64,000 nucleotides of DNA from Dongshaea marina (GTDB lineage Bacteria > Pseudomonadota > Gammaproteobacteria > Enterobacterales > Aeromonadaceae). Positions 8,878-17,187 of this stretch are shown here, piece by piece. The position numbers were made by a program, and so were the translations under genes. How positions within the stretch are numbered: position 1 is the stretch's first letter; every line of letters begins with the position of its first letter. The DNA lies in NCBI RefSeq assembly GCF_003072645.1, contig NZ_CP028897.1:2927658-2991657 (forward strand), in the 5' to 3' direction. The notes below the pieces were generated by a model. It made no database searches. It saw only the letters and a program-made list of their open reading frames with translations, and was not told where the DNA came from.

Positions 8878-9325
8878 TATCGGATATTTTTCAATTCCTG
8901 GTACTCACGCACTGATAACAGATAGGCCAGAGTTTCACCATTGTGCTCAATCTCGAGGCTCCCCCCTGAGTCGCCTTGATCACTTTTTCTGTCTCACGGC
9001 TAAGCTCAGCCATACTGACCCGGCTCAGAGCTAAATCCGGCTCCTGGCTGACCCCAATCTGAGGCAACTCCTCAGAAGATTCAGCAGCCCAGGCATCATA
9101 TCGTTTCTGAATATCCATCCAGTAGCCTGTGTGATGACCTAAGGCTGAAGCCAACTTGGTGGCCGTGAGGATTTTAAGCTTTTCTCTGCCATTGAGAATC
9201 GCCATCACCCGCCCCTCAGGCAGTCGCATCTTCAACGCCAGATCACTTGGGCTCATCCCCATGGGAGCCAGATAGTCCTCTTTGAGGATAGTCCCGACAT
9301 GGGTGGGTTTATTGGTATTGGTCAT
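8878..9325 (-). pseudogene. HigA-type antitoxin fused to a Phd/YefM-like domain, frameshifted
   Basis: The N-terminal 100 residues are a HigA-family Xre antitoxin (HVGTILKEDYL, then a helix-turn-helix with LNGREK and LASALGHHTGYWMDIQ). From residue 113 a second domain begins (VSMAELSRETEKVIKAT) that matches the Phd-like gene at 29303-32134. A six-base C tract (8961-8966) breaks the frame there; one more base would give QGGSLEIEHNGETLAYLLSV and a stop at 8878. Without it the product ends at 8891 with unrelated residues. No HigB toxin is next to it. Reading: an antitoxin fusion with one missing base, probably an assembly artefact. Confidence 0.7.
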
Positions 9326-9559
9326 TTAAATCCTTTACGTGCCTTGGTGCGTGAGAGTTGTTGTTGCCCTGAGTTCCGTTGCCCGCTTGGTCAACAGGCT
9401 TTACTAACTCAACAGAGTCTGCCATCCGTAGCAGAAAATATCATCCCTCTTTTTCCTGAACTTCGCCTGGCAATTAAAGAAATTGTAACAGCCTCAACCG
9501 CAACAAAGGTTGCTGATTATACTTTTAGTGGAACGCCTCGCTGCTCTGAGAAACCTTGT

Positions 9560-9972
9560 ATGGAATACCAAAAGCAAGCACATGGTGAGTTTGAGTGTGA
9601 TACTGCGCTAACGCAGGAGAGAATCTTGGTATGCCGTTTTATCGGTCCCTGGAACTTAGAAACCGCCCAGAGCTCCGTTAGTGAAGTGCTAAAACATGCC
9701 GAACAGTTTAAACCGCACTCCTGGGGGTAATGTGTGATCTGCGCCGCTGGGAAACCTGCCCACCGGAGGTGATGGAGTTTTTTGACACAACCACCAGAAT
9801 ACTGACCGACTGCGGCCTGCGATACCAGGCCATCCTCACAGGTATGGCTTTACAGAAAATGGTCGTTGATGAGTACGCACACTCCCCCCACCAAAAGCCT
9901 CTGCTCCTGCAGTATTTTGAGAGTGAAGAGAGTGCCTTGGGCTGGTTGAGATCCAAGCTGCGGCAAAGTTAG
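9560..9972 (+). pseudogene. SpoIIAA/STAS-like small protein, frameshifted
   Basis: Two frames join into one protein of about 137 residues. The first carries a strand-helix pattern (ILVCRFIGPWNLETAQ) and runs to 9730; the second starts VMCDLRRWETCPPEVMEFFD and ends at 9972. Adding one G to the five-base tract 9723-9727 fuses them in frame. The alternating strands with a central DLR motif resemble STAS-like proteins, a loose judgement. The start at 9560 is uncertain because the frame is open upstream to 9299 with no good ribosome site. Confidence 0.5.
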
Positions 9973-10179
9973 CCGACCCGGCTCTTACAGAGGGACACAT
10001 CTCATCAGGGTCAAGATCATCCTGGCGGTTGAATCGCGATGCAATAAACAAAAAGCATAATAAACCCGCCACCCCAGGTAAGGGTTTGCAGGTTATCAAA
10101 CGATTCCGGCCAATGTTGAGCCACAAGTGTAGCTACTTCTCACGGCTATCACTGGGGATCTCATCACCTATCAAGGCTG

Positions 10180-10398
10180 TCATCGCACCACTTCACGCGC
10201 CGCAACCTCAAGTCGAGCCTCCAGCCAGTCGATTTCAAAGATACAGCCACTCTGGTTGTCACTCAGGTATAGACTCTTTTGAACCACACTATAAACCCAG
10301 TGCCATCCAGGAGGACTCGCTGCTGCGACCTCGTTGGGGGTGCTCGGCCATTGCTCCAGATTCCCTAATAGCCACTCCATTGCCTCTTGCTTGCCCAT
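10180..10398 (-). CDS. Hypothetical protein, 72 aa
   Basis: A small soluble protein beginning MGKQEAMEWLLGNLEQWP, with a good site (AAGGAAGG) 5 bp before the ATG. No recognised family. It lies between the frameshifted STAS-like gene and the left island junction. Confidence 0.5.
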   Translation of the reverse strand: MGKQEAMEWLLGNLEQWPSTPNEVAAASPPGWHWVYSVVQKSLYLSDNQSGCIFEIDWLEARLEVAAREVVR

Positions 10399-10552
10399 GT
10401 TACCTTCCTTTGCTCGATGAAAACTGCCCTACCAAATAACCCTATAATGCTCTGTAATTCAAGCTCCCTGCATCAGATTGTCATTACAGGCTGCACCCAG
10501 CTCGAAGGCGAAAGCCAGGACTTTATCTGAGCAGATAAGACTCTACAGGCAT

Positions 10553-10592
10553 AAAAAAACCCGCAATCCCTTATATGATAAGGATTTGCGGG
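10553..10592 (-). terminator. Original ssrA terminator, now at the left island end
   Basis: Stem CCCGCAA / TTGCGGG with an inner TCCxTTAT/ATAAGGA extension, followed on the minus strand by seven T. It stands just beyond the att repeat in the position that would follow ssrA before integration. A related terminator lies in the island end at 37797-37838. Confidence 0.75.
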
Positions 10593-10614
10593 CTTAGTCG
10601 GTCCCTGGTGGGAC

Positions 10615-10640
10615 CTGTAGGTGGTGGAGCTGGGGGAGTC
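10615..10640. other. Left attachment site (ssrA 3' end duplicate)
   Basis: CTGTAGGTGGTGGAGCTGGG... repeats the last bases of ssrA and 7 bp beyond (37859-37885). The two copies match over their length except for five rather than six G in the tract. The repeat includes the CCA end of tmRNA, as expected for integration into ssrA. Confidence 0.85.
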
Positions 10641-10796
10641 TAATAATCTACATAACCACCTGATATGTAATCAACAATTGAACAGCAATCATAGTCTATG
10701 CACCTACTAATGTACCTTTCGTGCTATTATAATCCCTGCTCAGATCCAATTTGGCTGTATTTGAGAAAAGGGAGTAAATCCTCCCTTTTGGTCTTA

Positions 10797-11081
10797 CTAT
10801 TTTCCTATTGCACGATGCCAAGCTCTAACGGCCTGCTCCTTTGTATCTGCCATGTGCCAGGGGCTGAGATGGCATCCCACATCCATGCGGTATCGGATGA
10901 ATGTGGTCTGGTTGCTATGATCCACCCCCTTGTGGTCGCAAATATCCCAGCTACACGCAAACTTTCTGTATGCTCGGCCATCTGGAACCATCGCGGCCTT
11001 GCGAACCCTCTTGTTGCTGTGCCTCTTCATTCCTGGGCGGTTGAGGGCGTAGCTAATCGTTTTCTTTCTTGAACGGCTCAT
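10797..11081 (-). CDS. Small basic phage-type protein, 94 aa
   Basis: Begins MSRSRKKT, a start seen in many small basic prophage proteins of unknown role, followed by basic residues and a CSWDICDHK segment. No membrane segment. It is the last gene before the left att site; the 200 bp upstream carry a cluster of TGGATCA boxes that may control it. Confidence 0.55.
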   Translation of the reverse strand: MSRSRKKTISYALNRPGMKRHSNKRVRKAAMVPDGRAYRKFACSWDICDHKGVDHSNQTTFIRYRMDVGCHLSPWHMADTKEQAVRAWHRAIGK

Positions 11082-11166
11082 GCCATGTTCTCCAACTAAA
11101 AAAAGTCAGAGATGGCTGAGCTCCCAGTACCATTGAATACTCAATATTTCTCACTCTCTTTCAATG

Positions 11167-11275
11167 TGGATCAGCTTTGGATCACCGCTGCGCCTTGCTA
11201 CGCCTGACTTTTATCACCGCATTACCTTAAGGGGATGTCAGGGTGATCCATTTTTTTGGATCACCTTTTGGATCA
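11167..11275. repeat. Cluster of five TGGATCA boxes
   Basis: Forward copies start at 11167, 11178, 11257 and 11269 and one inverted copy at 11244. The inverted pair 11242-11249 / 11258-11265 makes an 8-bp hairpin (GGTGATCC/GGATCACC). Each holds a GATC site. They lie upstream of the minus-strand gene at 10797-11081. Confidence 0.55.
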
Positions 11276-11292
11276 GTCATGAGCTGCCTCTA

Positions 11293-11574
11293 TCAGCTCC
11301 CTTTCACCAGCGAGTTGAAGCCTCCAGCGGCAGAGGCTAGTAGCATCCAGACAGCCTCCTCATTATCTTTTGCAGCCGCTCGTGTCGTAGGCCAGGCCGC
11401 CTCTTGAAACTTCCCCAAGAGGGCTGGCATATCCCTACCATCATCAGCAGCCATAAGTGCCATTTGCAGAAGCACAGTCACGGCCTCTTGAGGACTGAGC
11501 TCCCCCAGCTCCTCAGATAGTTCAGCGGTACAGTTGATAGCCAGCTCGGTTAACTGGTTTATGTGCATGGTCAA
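11293..11574 (-). CDS. Hypothetical protein, 93 aa
   Basis: A soluble acidic helical protein (INQLTELAINCTAELSEELGEL, later LLQMALMAADDGRDM). It lies directly downstream of the RES toxin gene, 15 bp away on the same strand, so it is probably co-transcribed with the toxin-antitoxin pair. Family not recognised. Confidence 0.5.
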   Translation of the reverse strand: MTMHINQLTELAINCTAELSEELGELSPQEAVTVLLQMALMAADDGRDMPALLGKFQEAAWPTTRAAAKDNEEAVWMLLASAAGGFNSLVKGS

Positions 11575-11589
11575 ATCAATCCTTTTTGG

Positions 11590-12105
11590 TTATACCTGGG
11601 CAAAGGCACGCTTTGAGTAAAGGGGCGAATGGCTATCAAGCAGCGTCATATCCTTAACAGCCTTCTTGGTTGGGTTCAAAACAACATTGGCATAAGTGGA
11701 GCGGCGAACCTCATTGTGGGGCGAGCGAACCAGGCGGTCATTCATGGTGCAAGATGGCACTATCAGGCCGTCATACTGCTTACCCTCTAATATCTCACTG
11801 CCGAACTCCTGGGTGGCCTTTAGTGCCGGGTACTGCTCCCAGCCTTTGGGCAACTCTTCCGGGCGGATCTCATAAAGCCGGAGGGATGGCGACTCAAAGA
11901 CGCCCATGCAAAACATCAGGTTTGCTACCTTGGGGGATGGAGCATAGTTTGATAACTCCAGCATGGCGTTCTGAACATTCGAGCTCATGTAGAGGACGGG
12001 TGTCCCGGGCAAGTTCCAACGCGCCCCGTTCTTGTAGCTGTTCCCCTTCTCGTAGTCTTGCCAGCTATCAAGGTAACGCTTGTGTTGTGCTCTGAAAAGG
12101 ATCAC
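11590..12105 (-). CDS. RES-domain toxin (NAD+ phosphorylase family)
   Basis: A 171-residue RES-domain protein (PF08808). Characterised members of this toxin class degrade NAD+. Visible features are Arg5 (LFRAQH), GARWNLPGTPVLYMSSN at 27-43, whose Arg and Tyr are conserved in the family, and the C-terminal SPHNEVRRSTY block with the conserved Ser and Arg. Its ATG overlaps the antitoxin stop by 4 bp (ATGA), so translation is coupled. The antitoxin gene precedes it, the usual order for this system. Length is normal. Confidence 0.88.
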   Translation of the reverse strand: MILFRAQHKRYLDSWQDYEKGNSYKNGARWNLPGTPVLYMSSNVQNAMLELSNYAPSPKVANLMFCMGVFESPSLRLYEIRPEELPKGWEQYPALKATQEFGSEILEGKQYDGLIVPSCTMNDRLVRSPHNEVRRSTYANVVLNPTKKAVKDMTLLDSHSPLYSKRAFAQV

Positions 12106-12539
12106 GCAAAGTCTCCCTGGCGCAGGGAATCAAGGATCTCCCGAAGAGCCTTTCTGCCTGGTAGAGTTTGCATGAGTTCCTTGGGGGCTCTCCCGTTCAG
12201 AGCCGGGAGCGGATCTGCCAGCCACTCGCGCAGGGTCTCCCCATCGCCCATAAACACCTCGTTCATTTCCTGCCACAGCGCGGTAAGGTCGCTAATGTCC
12301 TCGCTCTGAACTCTTGTTAGGTGCTTCCGGGAGTAGAGCTTACTCAGGTTGGTTACGTTGATATCAATGGAACGGGCAACCACCTCTCGGGGGATAGCCT
12401 TAGCAACAGCCCTTAAGGTTTTTCCTGCCAGCCTTGGCTCTTGCAGAGTTGCCTCTGCCAAATATGAGACTCGCGCCTCAGTGGATCCTGTTCCTATCCG
12501 GGACAAAACCACATCATCCAGTGTTCTCTCAGCCATCAT
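12102..12539 (-). CDS. Xre/MbcA/ParS-type antitoxin of the RES pair
   Basis: A 145-residue protein: a helix-turn-helix region in the middle (KTLRAVAKAIPREVVARSIDINVTNLSKLY, shown here in part) and a C-terminal MbcA/ParS-like toxin-binding domain ending LMQTLPGRKALREILDSLRQGDFA-like, in which DPLPALNGRAPKELM is the signature. It should neutralise the RES enzyme and repress its own operon. A near-perfect dyad lies directly upstream at 12555-12590. Confidence 0.85.
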   Translation of the reverse strand: MMAERTLDDVVLSRIGTGSTEARVSYLAEATLQEPRLAGKTLRAVAKAIPREVVARSIDINVTNLSKLYSRKHLTRVQSEDISDLTALWQEMNEVFMGDGETLREWLADPLPALNGRAPKELMQTLPGRKALREILDSLRQGDFA

Positions 12540-12554
12540 GCTGGCCTCCTTATT

Positions 12555-12590
12555 CGTACCTCATACTATATAACTATAGTATCAAGTACG
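12555..12590. promoter_or_regulatory. Operator dyad of the RES-Xre operon
   Basis: Symmetric about 12572: ATACTATA-TAAC-TATAGTAT (12563-12582) inside an outer CGTAC...GTACG pair (12555-12559, 12586-12590). It lies 16-50 bp upstream of the antitoxin ATG, and the AT-rich core could include the -10. Position suits autoregulation. Confidence 0.7.
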
Positions 12591-12635
12591 ATTATCTGAA
12601 GGAAGTAGGGTGGCTCTCTATCAATGCGATGACTC

Positions 12636-13235
12636 TTAGTGTTTCTCTGTCTGTACCTGGGGGAGCCGACCCTCCAGCGCATCCTTTAGCGCTGGGACCT
12701 TTTGGAGCAGGCGCTTACGGAACTTGGCCGTGGCAATTTCGATTATAGCGTTCGCCTTCTCTCGGGCCTCATCCGCATCATCCTGGGTGTTTTCGTCCTG
12801 GTCGCAGATAATAGAGCGATAGATATCCTCAACACTCATGTAATCCTTAAACCGGGTGCCAAACACTCTCACTTGAACCTTGCCGCCAAAGTTTAAAACT
12901 TTCTTTACGAACTCAGGGGCGTATTCAATAGGGACCAGGTAGCAACAAAACACATGACTTGGACCATCAAATCCGACTTTAATTGAAACAAGGCCAACTT
13001 TTGCCAAGTCTCTTTTTGCTGTGAACGTTATTTGAGGGACGTTCGTAACCCTAGTCTCTTCTTGTAACTCCTTGGTTGTTTTACCAGGGAAGTCTATCGT
13101 CATTTTGAGGGCGGACTTGTAGTCTCCAGAAACCCTTGAAAGACCAAGCCTCTCATGGGGTATGAGCGGATCATAGTGCAGGAACCCGGACGCCTCCCTT
13201 CGCAGTTTTTCACCTCTGGCCGTTAGGTTTTTCAC
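12636..13235 (-). CDS. Hypothetical protein, 199 aa
   Basis: A soluble protein with no signal or membrane segment. The middle reads ITFTAKRDLAKVGLVSIKVGF and VFCCYLVPIEYAPEFVKKVL, a strand-rich pattern; the C-terminal third is a charged helix. It diverges from the small protein at 13350 across a shared AT-rich control region. Family not recognised. Confidence 0.6.
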   Translation of the reverse strand: MKNLTARGEKLRREASGFLHYDPLIPHERLGLSRVSGDYKSALKMTIDFPGKTTKELQEETRVTNVPQITFTAKRDLAKVGLVSIKVGFDGPSHVFCCYLVPIEYAPEFVKKVLNFGGKVQVRVFGTRFKDYMSVEDIYRSIICDQDENTQDDADEAREKANAIIEIATAKFRKRLLQKVPALKDALEGRLPQVQTEKH

Positions 13236-13273
13236 ATCGAACTCCTAATATAATTATATATCTAAGTTGAGCC

Positions 13274-13321
13274 TTTATTATATCCCATGTAAAAGAACTG
13301 TTCAGCTTTTGATATAATAAA
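13274..13321. promoter_or_regulatory. 11-bp inverted repeat between divergent genes
   Basis: TTTATTATATC (13274-13284) and its exact complement GATATAATAAA (13311-13321) are separated by 26 bp. They lie between the starts of the gene at 12636-13235 and the small DNA-binding-like protein at 13350, and could be an operator for either or both. Confidence 0.55.
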
Positions 13322-13349
13322 TGGTCGGTTTGCCACTGGGATTTTTATT

Positions 13350-13523
13350 ATGCGTAACTCGAATGAGAGTAAGCCTGTGAAGAAACTTGTCAGCGTTCCA
13401 TCTGAATTGCTTAGGAAGTTTGAATTATATAAAAGCGAGGGATTAACGGTGCTCAGCTTTAATCAGTTTTTAATTCACACGGCACACGAGAAAATCAAAT
13501 CAGACCAATCAGCCAGCCGCTGA
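13350..13523 (+). CDS. Small ribbon-helix-helix-like protein, 57 aa
   Basis: A short frame beginning MRNSNESKPVKKLVSVPSEL with a basic N-terminus, one strand (KLVSVP) and two helices (SELLRKFELYKSEG, LSFNQFLIHTAHEKIK), the layout of Arc/MetJ-like repressors. A dyad lies immediately upstream. Length is usual for such repressors. The ribosome site is weak (no clear GGAG before the ATG), so the call is moderate. Confidence 0.45.
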   Translation: MRNSNESKPVKKLVSVPSELLRKFELYKSEGLTVLSFNQFLIHTAHEKIKSDQSASR

Positions 13524-13808
13524 TCCTAATGCTACCAGGGCGGGGGCTGCCTCCGCCTGCCTGCCGTGAATAGTTAAGCATCCCAGGAGAGGGTGACACC
13601 AAGGCGGCCAACTGAGCAATCAGCCGAGATAGACTTGCCATGTCCCAATTATGGTGGGAAAATCTGCCATTCTTATTAGCATCGAATCACTGCGCCTAGC
13701 CGCAGTTCCTTAGTTTCCCTGGCTCTCACGCCACTAATCACCGACTGACTAAATATGCACTCCGCCCAGCCCTGGGGGGATTATTCGTGCATAAAACAGG
13801 AGATAACC

Positions 13809-14162
13809 ATGAGCAAATCACTGTCTGAACTATCCGATAGCTTAATCATCCCAACAGCAGAGCAGCGAGTACAGCTACACAGGGAGCTAATACCGCACCT
13901 TTCTCGCAGAGCTACACGAACAAGCCTGGCCATGGATGAGCTGATGACCAGTGGCTTCATAAGTACAGGGAGGCTTGAGAGCGTTGGCACAAACGCAGCA
14001 AACCTCATTCGAACTATGGGCCGGTATCTGTCCCTGGTCGGCTGCGTTCTTGTGCATGAGCCAATCCCAAGCAAGCCAAAGTTCGGGAAGTATGCCCTTC
14101 GGATGATCCCTGACAATATGCAAGGACGGGACGCGCTTAGGATCGGCATGTGGGGCTGCTAA
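13809..14162 (+). CDS. Hypothetical island protein, 117 aa
   Basis: Start at 13809 because AGGAGATAACC stands directly before it; an upstream Met at 13755 lacks a site. The protein is basic and helical, with LMTSGFISTGRLESVGTNAANLIRTMGRYL in the middle. Antisense frames overlap it but have no ribosome sites. Unknown function; it precedes the interrupted rha gene. Confidence 0.55.
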   Translation: MSKSLSELSDSLIIPTAEQRVQLHRELIPHLSRRATRTSLAMDELMTSGFISTGRLESVGTNAANLIRTMGRYLSLVGCVLVHEPIPSKPKFGKYALRMIPDNMQGRDALRIGMWGC

Positions 14163-14183
14163 GCCTCACACCTTAAACCCTCT

Positions 14184-14249
14184 CTGCCCCGGCCACCAGC
14201 CAACATCTGACACTAAAATATCACCGTACCGGCAATAGCTGGGGCTTTA
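14184..14249 (+). repeat. 66-bp leader repeat, copy 1 (before rha)
   Basis: Matches 17712-17777 with two mismatches over 66 bp. It contains pairing segments (GCCCC/GGGGC, CCAGC/GCTGG). Copy 1 lies 28 bp upstream of the interrupted rha start. Confidence 0.75.
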
Positions 14250-14874
14250 CCGTGCCTGTAATTCAGGGAGCAAGACTATGAATACAACTTTATATCCAAA
14301 AGGACCAAGCCTAAACAAAGCGATTATTGACAGAATTGTGTACGTCAAGCAAGGGCAGGTTGTGACTGATAGCGCAATCATTGCAGACCACCTGAAAGTG
14401 AAGCATTGGCGAGTTTCTCGTGCTGTCGAAAGTGTCATTGATGACTACCCCCACAAAACTGTCGGATTAAGGGTCACAATTTGTGACCCTAAACTTCTAG
14501 GTTTTTCCGCCTCATGTTGGACAGTTACAAAGGAGTACCGTGGTCAGAAATACGATGTTTATGTGATGGATAAAGCGATGGTGTCCTTGGTGTCGATGCG
14601 CTTTACCACCAAGCAGGCCCGGCAATGGCAGCTTAGGTATTGCGTTTTTTGGTCCATCGCGATCACCCAATAAGATCGATAGCGATCACTGAATAATATC
14701 GATCGCGATCGCTCAATAATATCGATGGCGATCACTTTTGAGTTTTATATTATTGGGTGATCGGCATGAATATTATGCAGTCCCGACCGAAATGTTATTC
14801 ATTTCAACTCCCGTTTCGCAGGTGTTTTTTTAACCGGCTATGCTCTCTGTTTGACCTCGAGCGGAGAGCCAGCC

Positions 14875-16422
14875 ATGCCAACGGTGCATATCACCATGCG
14901 AAAACTCAAAGAGATCCTCAGACTCAAGTACCAAGGCGGCCTGAGTCACCGCCAGATCGCAAGCAGCCTGTCTGTGTCTCCGTCGACTGTGTCCAATTAC
15001 TGCAAAAGGGCCCAACAGATGGGGCTATGCCAATGGCCTCTGCCTGCTGAGTGGGATGAAGAGCGGCTGCGCCGTGAGTTCCTTGAGACCCGGATCACGG
15101 TTCGTCAGACACCTCCTCTGCCGGATTGGGCCGTGGCCCATCAGGAGCTCAGACGCAAAGGGATGACGCTACAACTCCTGTGGGAGGAGTATGCTGAGCG
15201 ACATCCCAAGAACCACTACAGCTATAACCATTACTGCATGCGTTATCGTGAGTGGCGTAAATGCCAGTCTCCCTCAATGCGTCAGAGCCATAAAGCCGGT
15301 GAAAAACTGTTTGTTGATTACTGCGGTCCAACCGTGCCCATCGTGGATCCGAGGACTGGGGAGGAGCGTCGGGCTCAGATCTTTGTCGCTGTGATGGGTG
15401 CATCCAGCTACACCTACGCCGATGCAACCTTGAGTCAGGGGCTGGAAGACTGGGTGATGAGCCATAAACGGGCCTTCGAATTTCTGGGGGGAGTACCAGA
15501 GATGATCGTTCCGGATAATCTCAAAAGCGGAGTCAGTAGAGCGTGTCGCTACGAGCCAGATCTCAATCCTACCTATCAGCAGCTGGCTGCACACTATGGT
15601 GTTGCAGTGCTTCCTGCCCGTCCTTACAAGCCCAAAGATAAAGCCAAGGCTGAGGTGGGCGTGCAGATCGTTGAGCGCTGGATCCTGGCAAAACTGCGCC
15701 ATGAGACCTTCTTCAGTCTGGCTCAGCTAAACCAGCGGATCGGGGCTCTGCTCACCGAGTTGAACAATCGCCCGTTCAAGAAGCTGCCGGGAAGCCGTAA
15801 ATCACAGTTTGAATTGCTAGACAAACCGGTGCTCAAATCGCTGCCTCAAAACCCCTATCAGTTCACCCGGGTGAAGGCGGTTCGGGTTCATATCGACTAT
15901 CACATCGAGCTCGACAAGCACTACTACTCGGTTCCCTATACCCTGCTCAAACGCAAGCTTGAAGCGCATATCTGCGACAACCTGGTACGGATCTATCATG
16001 GTGGTCGCTGTGTCGCGACACATCCACGCAGCTATCAGCAGGGAGGGCAAACCACCCACCCCGATCATATGCCGGTCGCACACCAAAAGCAGATGCAATG
16101 GACCCCGGGACGCTTTCTGAACTGGGCTCAGGAGATAGGCCCCTCCACGCTTGCGGTGATCAAACAGCTGCTCTACCGAAAGTCCCACCCGGAGCTTGGA
16201 TATCGGGCCAGCCTTGGGATCCTCAACCTGGAAAAGCGATATGGACGCCCCCGCTTAGAAGCGGCCTGCCAGCGAGCAGACCGAACGGGCGTTTACTATC
16301 AGAAAGGGATCCGCTCCATCCTGGAAAAGGGGCTGGATGGCCAGCCACTGCCCGAAACTCAGCCGGATCGTCTGGCGGAGCTCACTCACCTCAATATCCG
16401 TGGCTCAGGCTACTATCACTAA
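14875..16422 (+). CDS. istA: IS21 transposase IstA
   Basis: A 515-residue DDE transposase. An N-terminal helix-turn-helix lies in LSHRQIASSLSVSPSTVSNY; the integrase core follows, with LFVDYCGPTVPI (first Asp), [11 protein letters not shown] (second Asp) and [10 protein letters not shown] (Glu). I chose the Met at 14875, which has GGAGAG upstream, rather than 14851. istB begins 9 bp after the stop. This copy is intact, unlike the second copy. Confidence 0.93.
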   Translation: MPTVHITMRKLKEILRLKYQGGLSHRQIASSLSVSPSTVSNYCKRAQQMGLCQWPLPAEWDEERLRREFLETRITVRQTPPLPDWAVAHQELRRKGMTLQLLWEEYAERHPKNHYSYNHYCMRYREWRKCQSPSMRQSHKAGEKLFVDYCGPTVPIVDPRTGEERRAQIFVAVMGASSYTYADATLSQGLEDWVMSHKRAFEFLGGVPEMIVPDNLKSGVSRACRYEPDLNPTYQQLAAHYGVAVLPARPYKPKDKAKAEVGVQIVERWILAKLRHETFFSLAQLNQRIGALLTELNNRPFKKLPGSRKSQFELLDKPVLKSLPQNPYQFTRVKAVRVHIDYHIELDKHYYSVPYTLLKRKLEAHICDNLVRIYHGGRCVATHPRSYQQGGQTTHPDHMPVAHQKQMQWTPGRFLNWAQEIGPSTLAVIKQLLYRKSHPELGYRASLGILNLEKRYGRPRLEAACQRADRTGVYYQKGIRSILEKGLDGQPLPETQPDRLAELTHLNIRGSGYYH

Positions 16423-16431
16423 GGATCAAAG

Positions 16432-17187
16432 ATGACAGAACAACTCAAACAGCAACTTCGGGAGCTGAAACTAAGTGGTATCCGGGATGCCCTGGAAAGG
16501 CAACATCAGCAACCCGGGCACTACCAGGAACTCGGGTTCGAAGAGCGACTCAGCCTGCTGCTGGAGCAGGAGCTGACGGATCGGTCTCAGCGGCGGATCG
16601 AGCGCCTTATCAAGCAGGCCCGATTCCGGCTGCAGGCAAATCTGGAGCAACTGGATTATCGAAGTGATCGCGGCTTGCATAGAGCCCAGATCCGCTCACT
16701 GGCAGAGGGATACTGGCTTAGCCTGGGGCAGACTCTGATCCTGACCGGGGCGACCGGGTGCGGGAAAACCTATCTGGCCTGCGCCCTGGGCCATCACTTC
16801 TGTCTGCAGGGACTCGGGGTTCGCTACTTCCGGTTTAAAGAGCTGCTGGAGCAACTGCAGCTGGCTCAGGCTGATGGCAGCTATCGAAAGCTGATGGTTC
16901 AGTTGAGAAACACGCCGCTTCTGATCCTCGATGACTGGGGACTGGAGTCGCTGAATGCGCTTCAGCGTAGCGATCTACTGGAGTTAATCGATGCTCGCCA
17001 TGGTCACGGAGCCACACTGATCGGCAGCCAGCTTCCGCTGGAGCACTGGCACACAATGATCGGTGAATCAACCCATGCGGATGCGATCCTGGATCGTCTG
17101 GTTCATGGAGCGATCCGTGTAGAATTATGCGGAGAATCGATGAGAAAAATCACCGCAGAGTTGACGGATGCCGATCACTCAGGGTAA
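16432..17187 (+). CDS. istB: IS21 helper ATPase IstB
   Basis: A 251-residue AAA+ ATPase related to DnaC that assists IstA in target capture. Walker A is GATGCGKT (about residue 105), Walker B LLILDDWG (about residue 162). An AAGGATC site precedes the ATG. The two copies in the window encode the same protein. Confidence 0.95.
   Translation: MTEQLKQQLRELKLSGIRDALERQHQQPGHYQELGFEERLSLLLEQELTDRSQRRIERLIKQARFRLQANLEQLDYRSDRGLHRAQIRSLAEGYWLSLGQTLILTGATGCGKTYLACALGHHFCLQGLGVRYFRFKELLEQLQLAQADGSYRKLMVQLRNTPLLILDDWGLESLNALQRSDLLELIDARHGHGATLIGSQLPLEHWHTMIGESTHADAILDRLVHGAIRVELCGESMRKITAELTDADHSG

Noticed and set aside
10029-10439. A 136-codon plus-strand frame
   Set aside because: It runs antisense to the gene at 10180-10398, has no ribosome site and no domain pattern.
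7182-10440. The small-gene cluster as integron cassettes
   Set aside because: Genes lie in both directions and I saw no attC-like palindromes between them.
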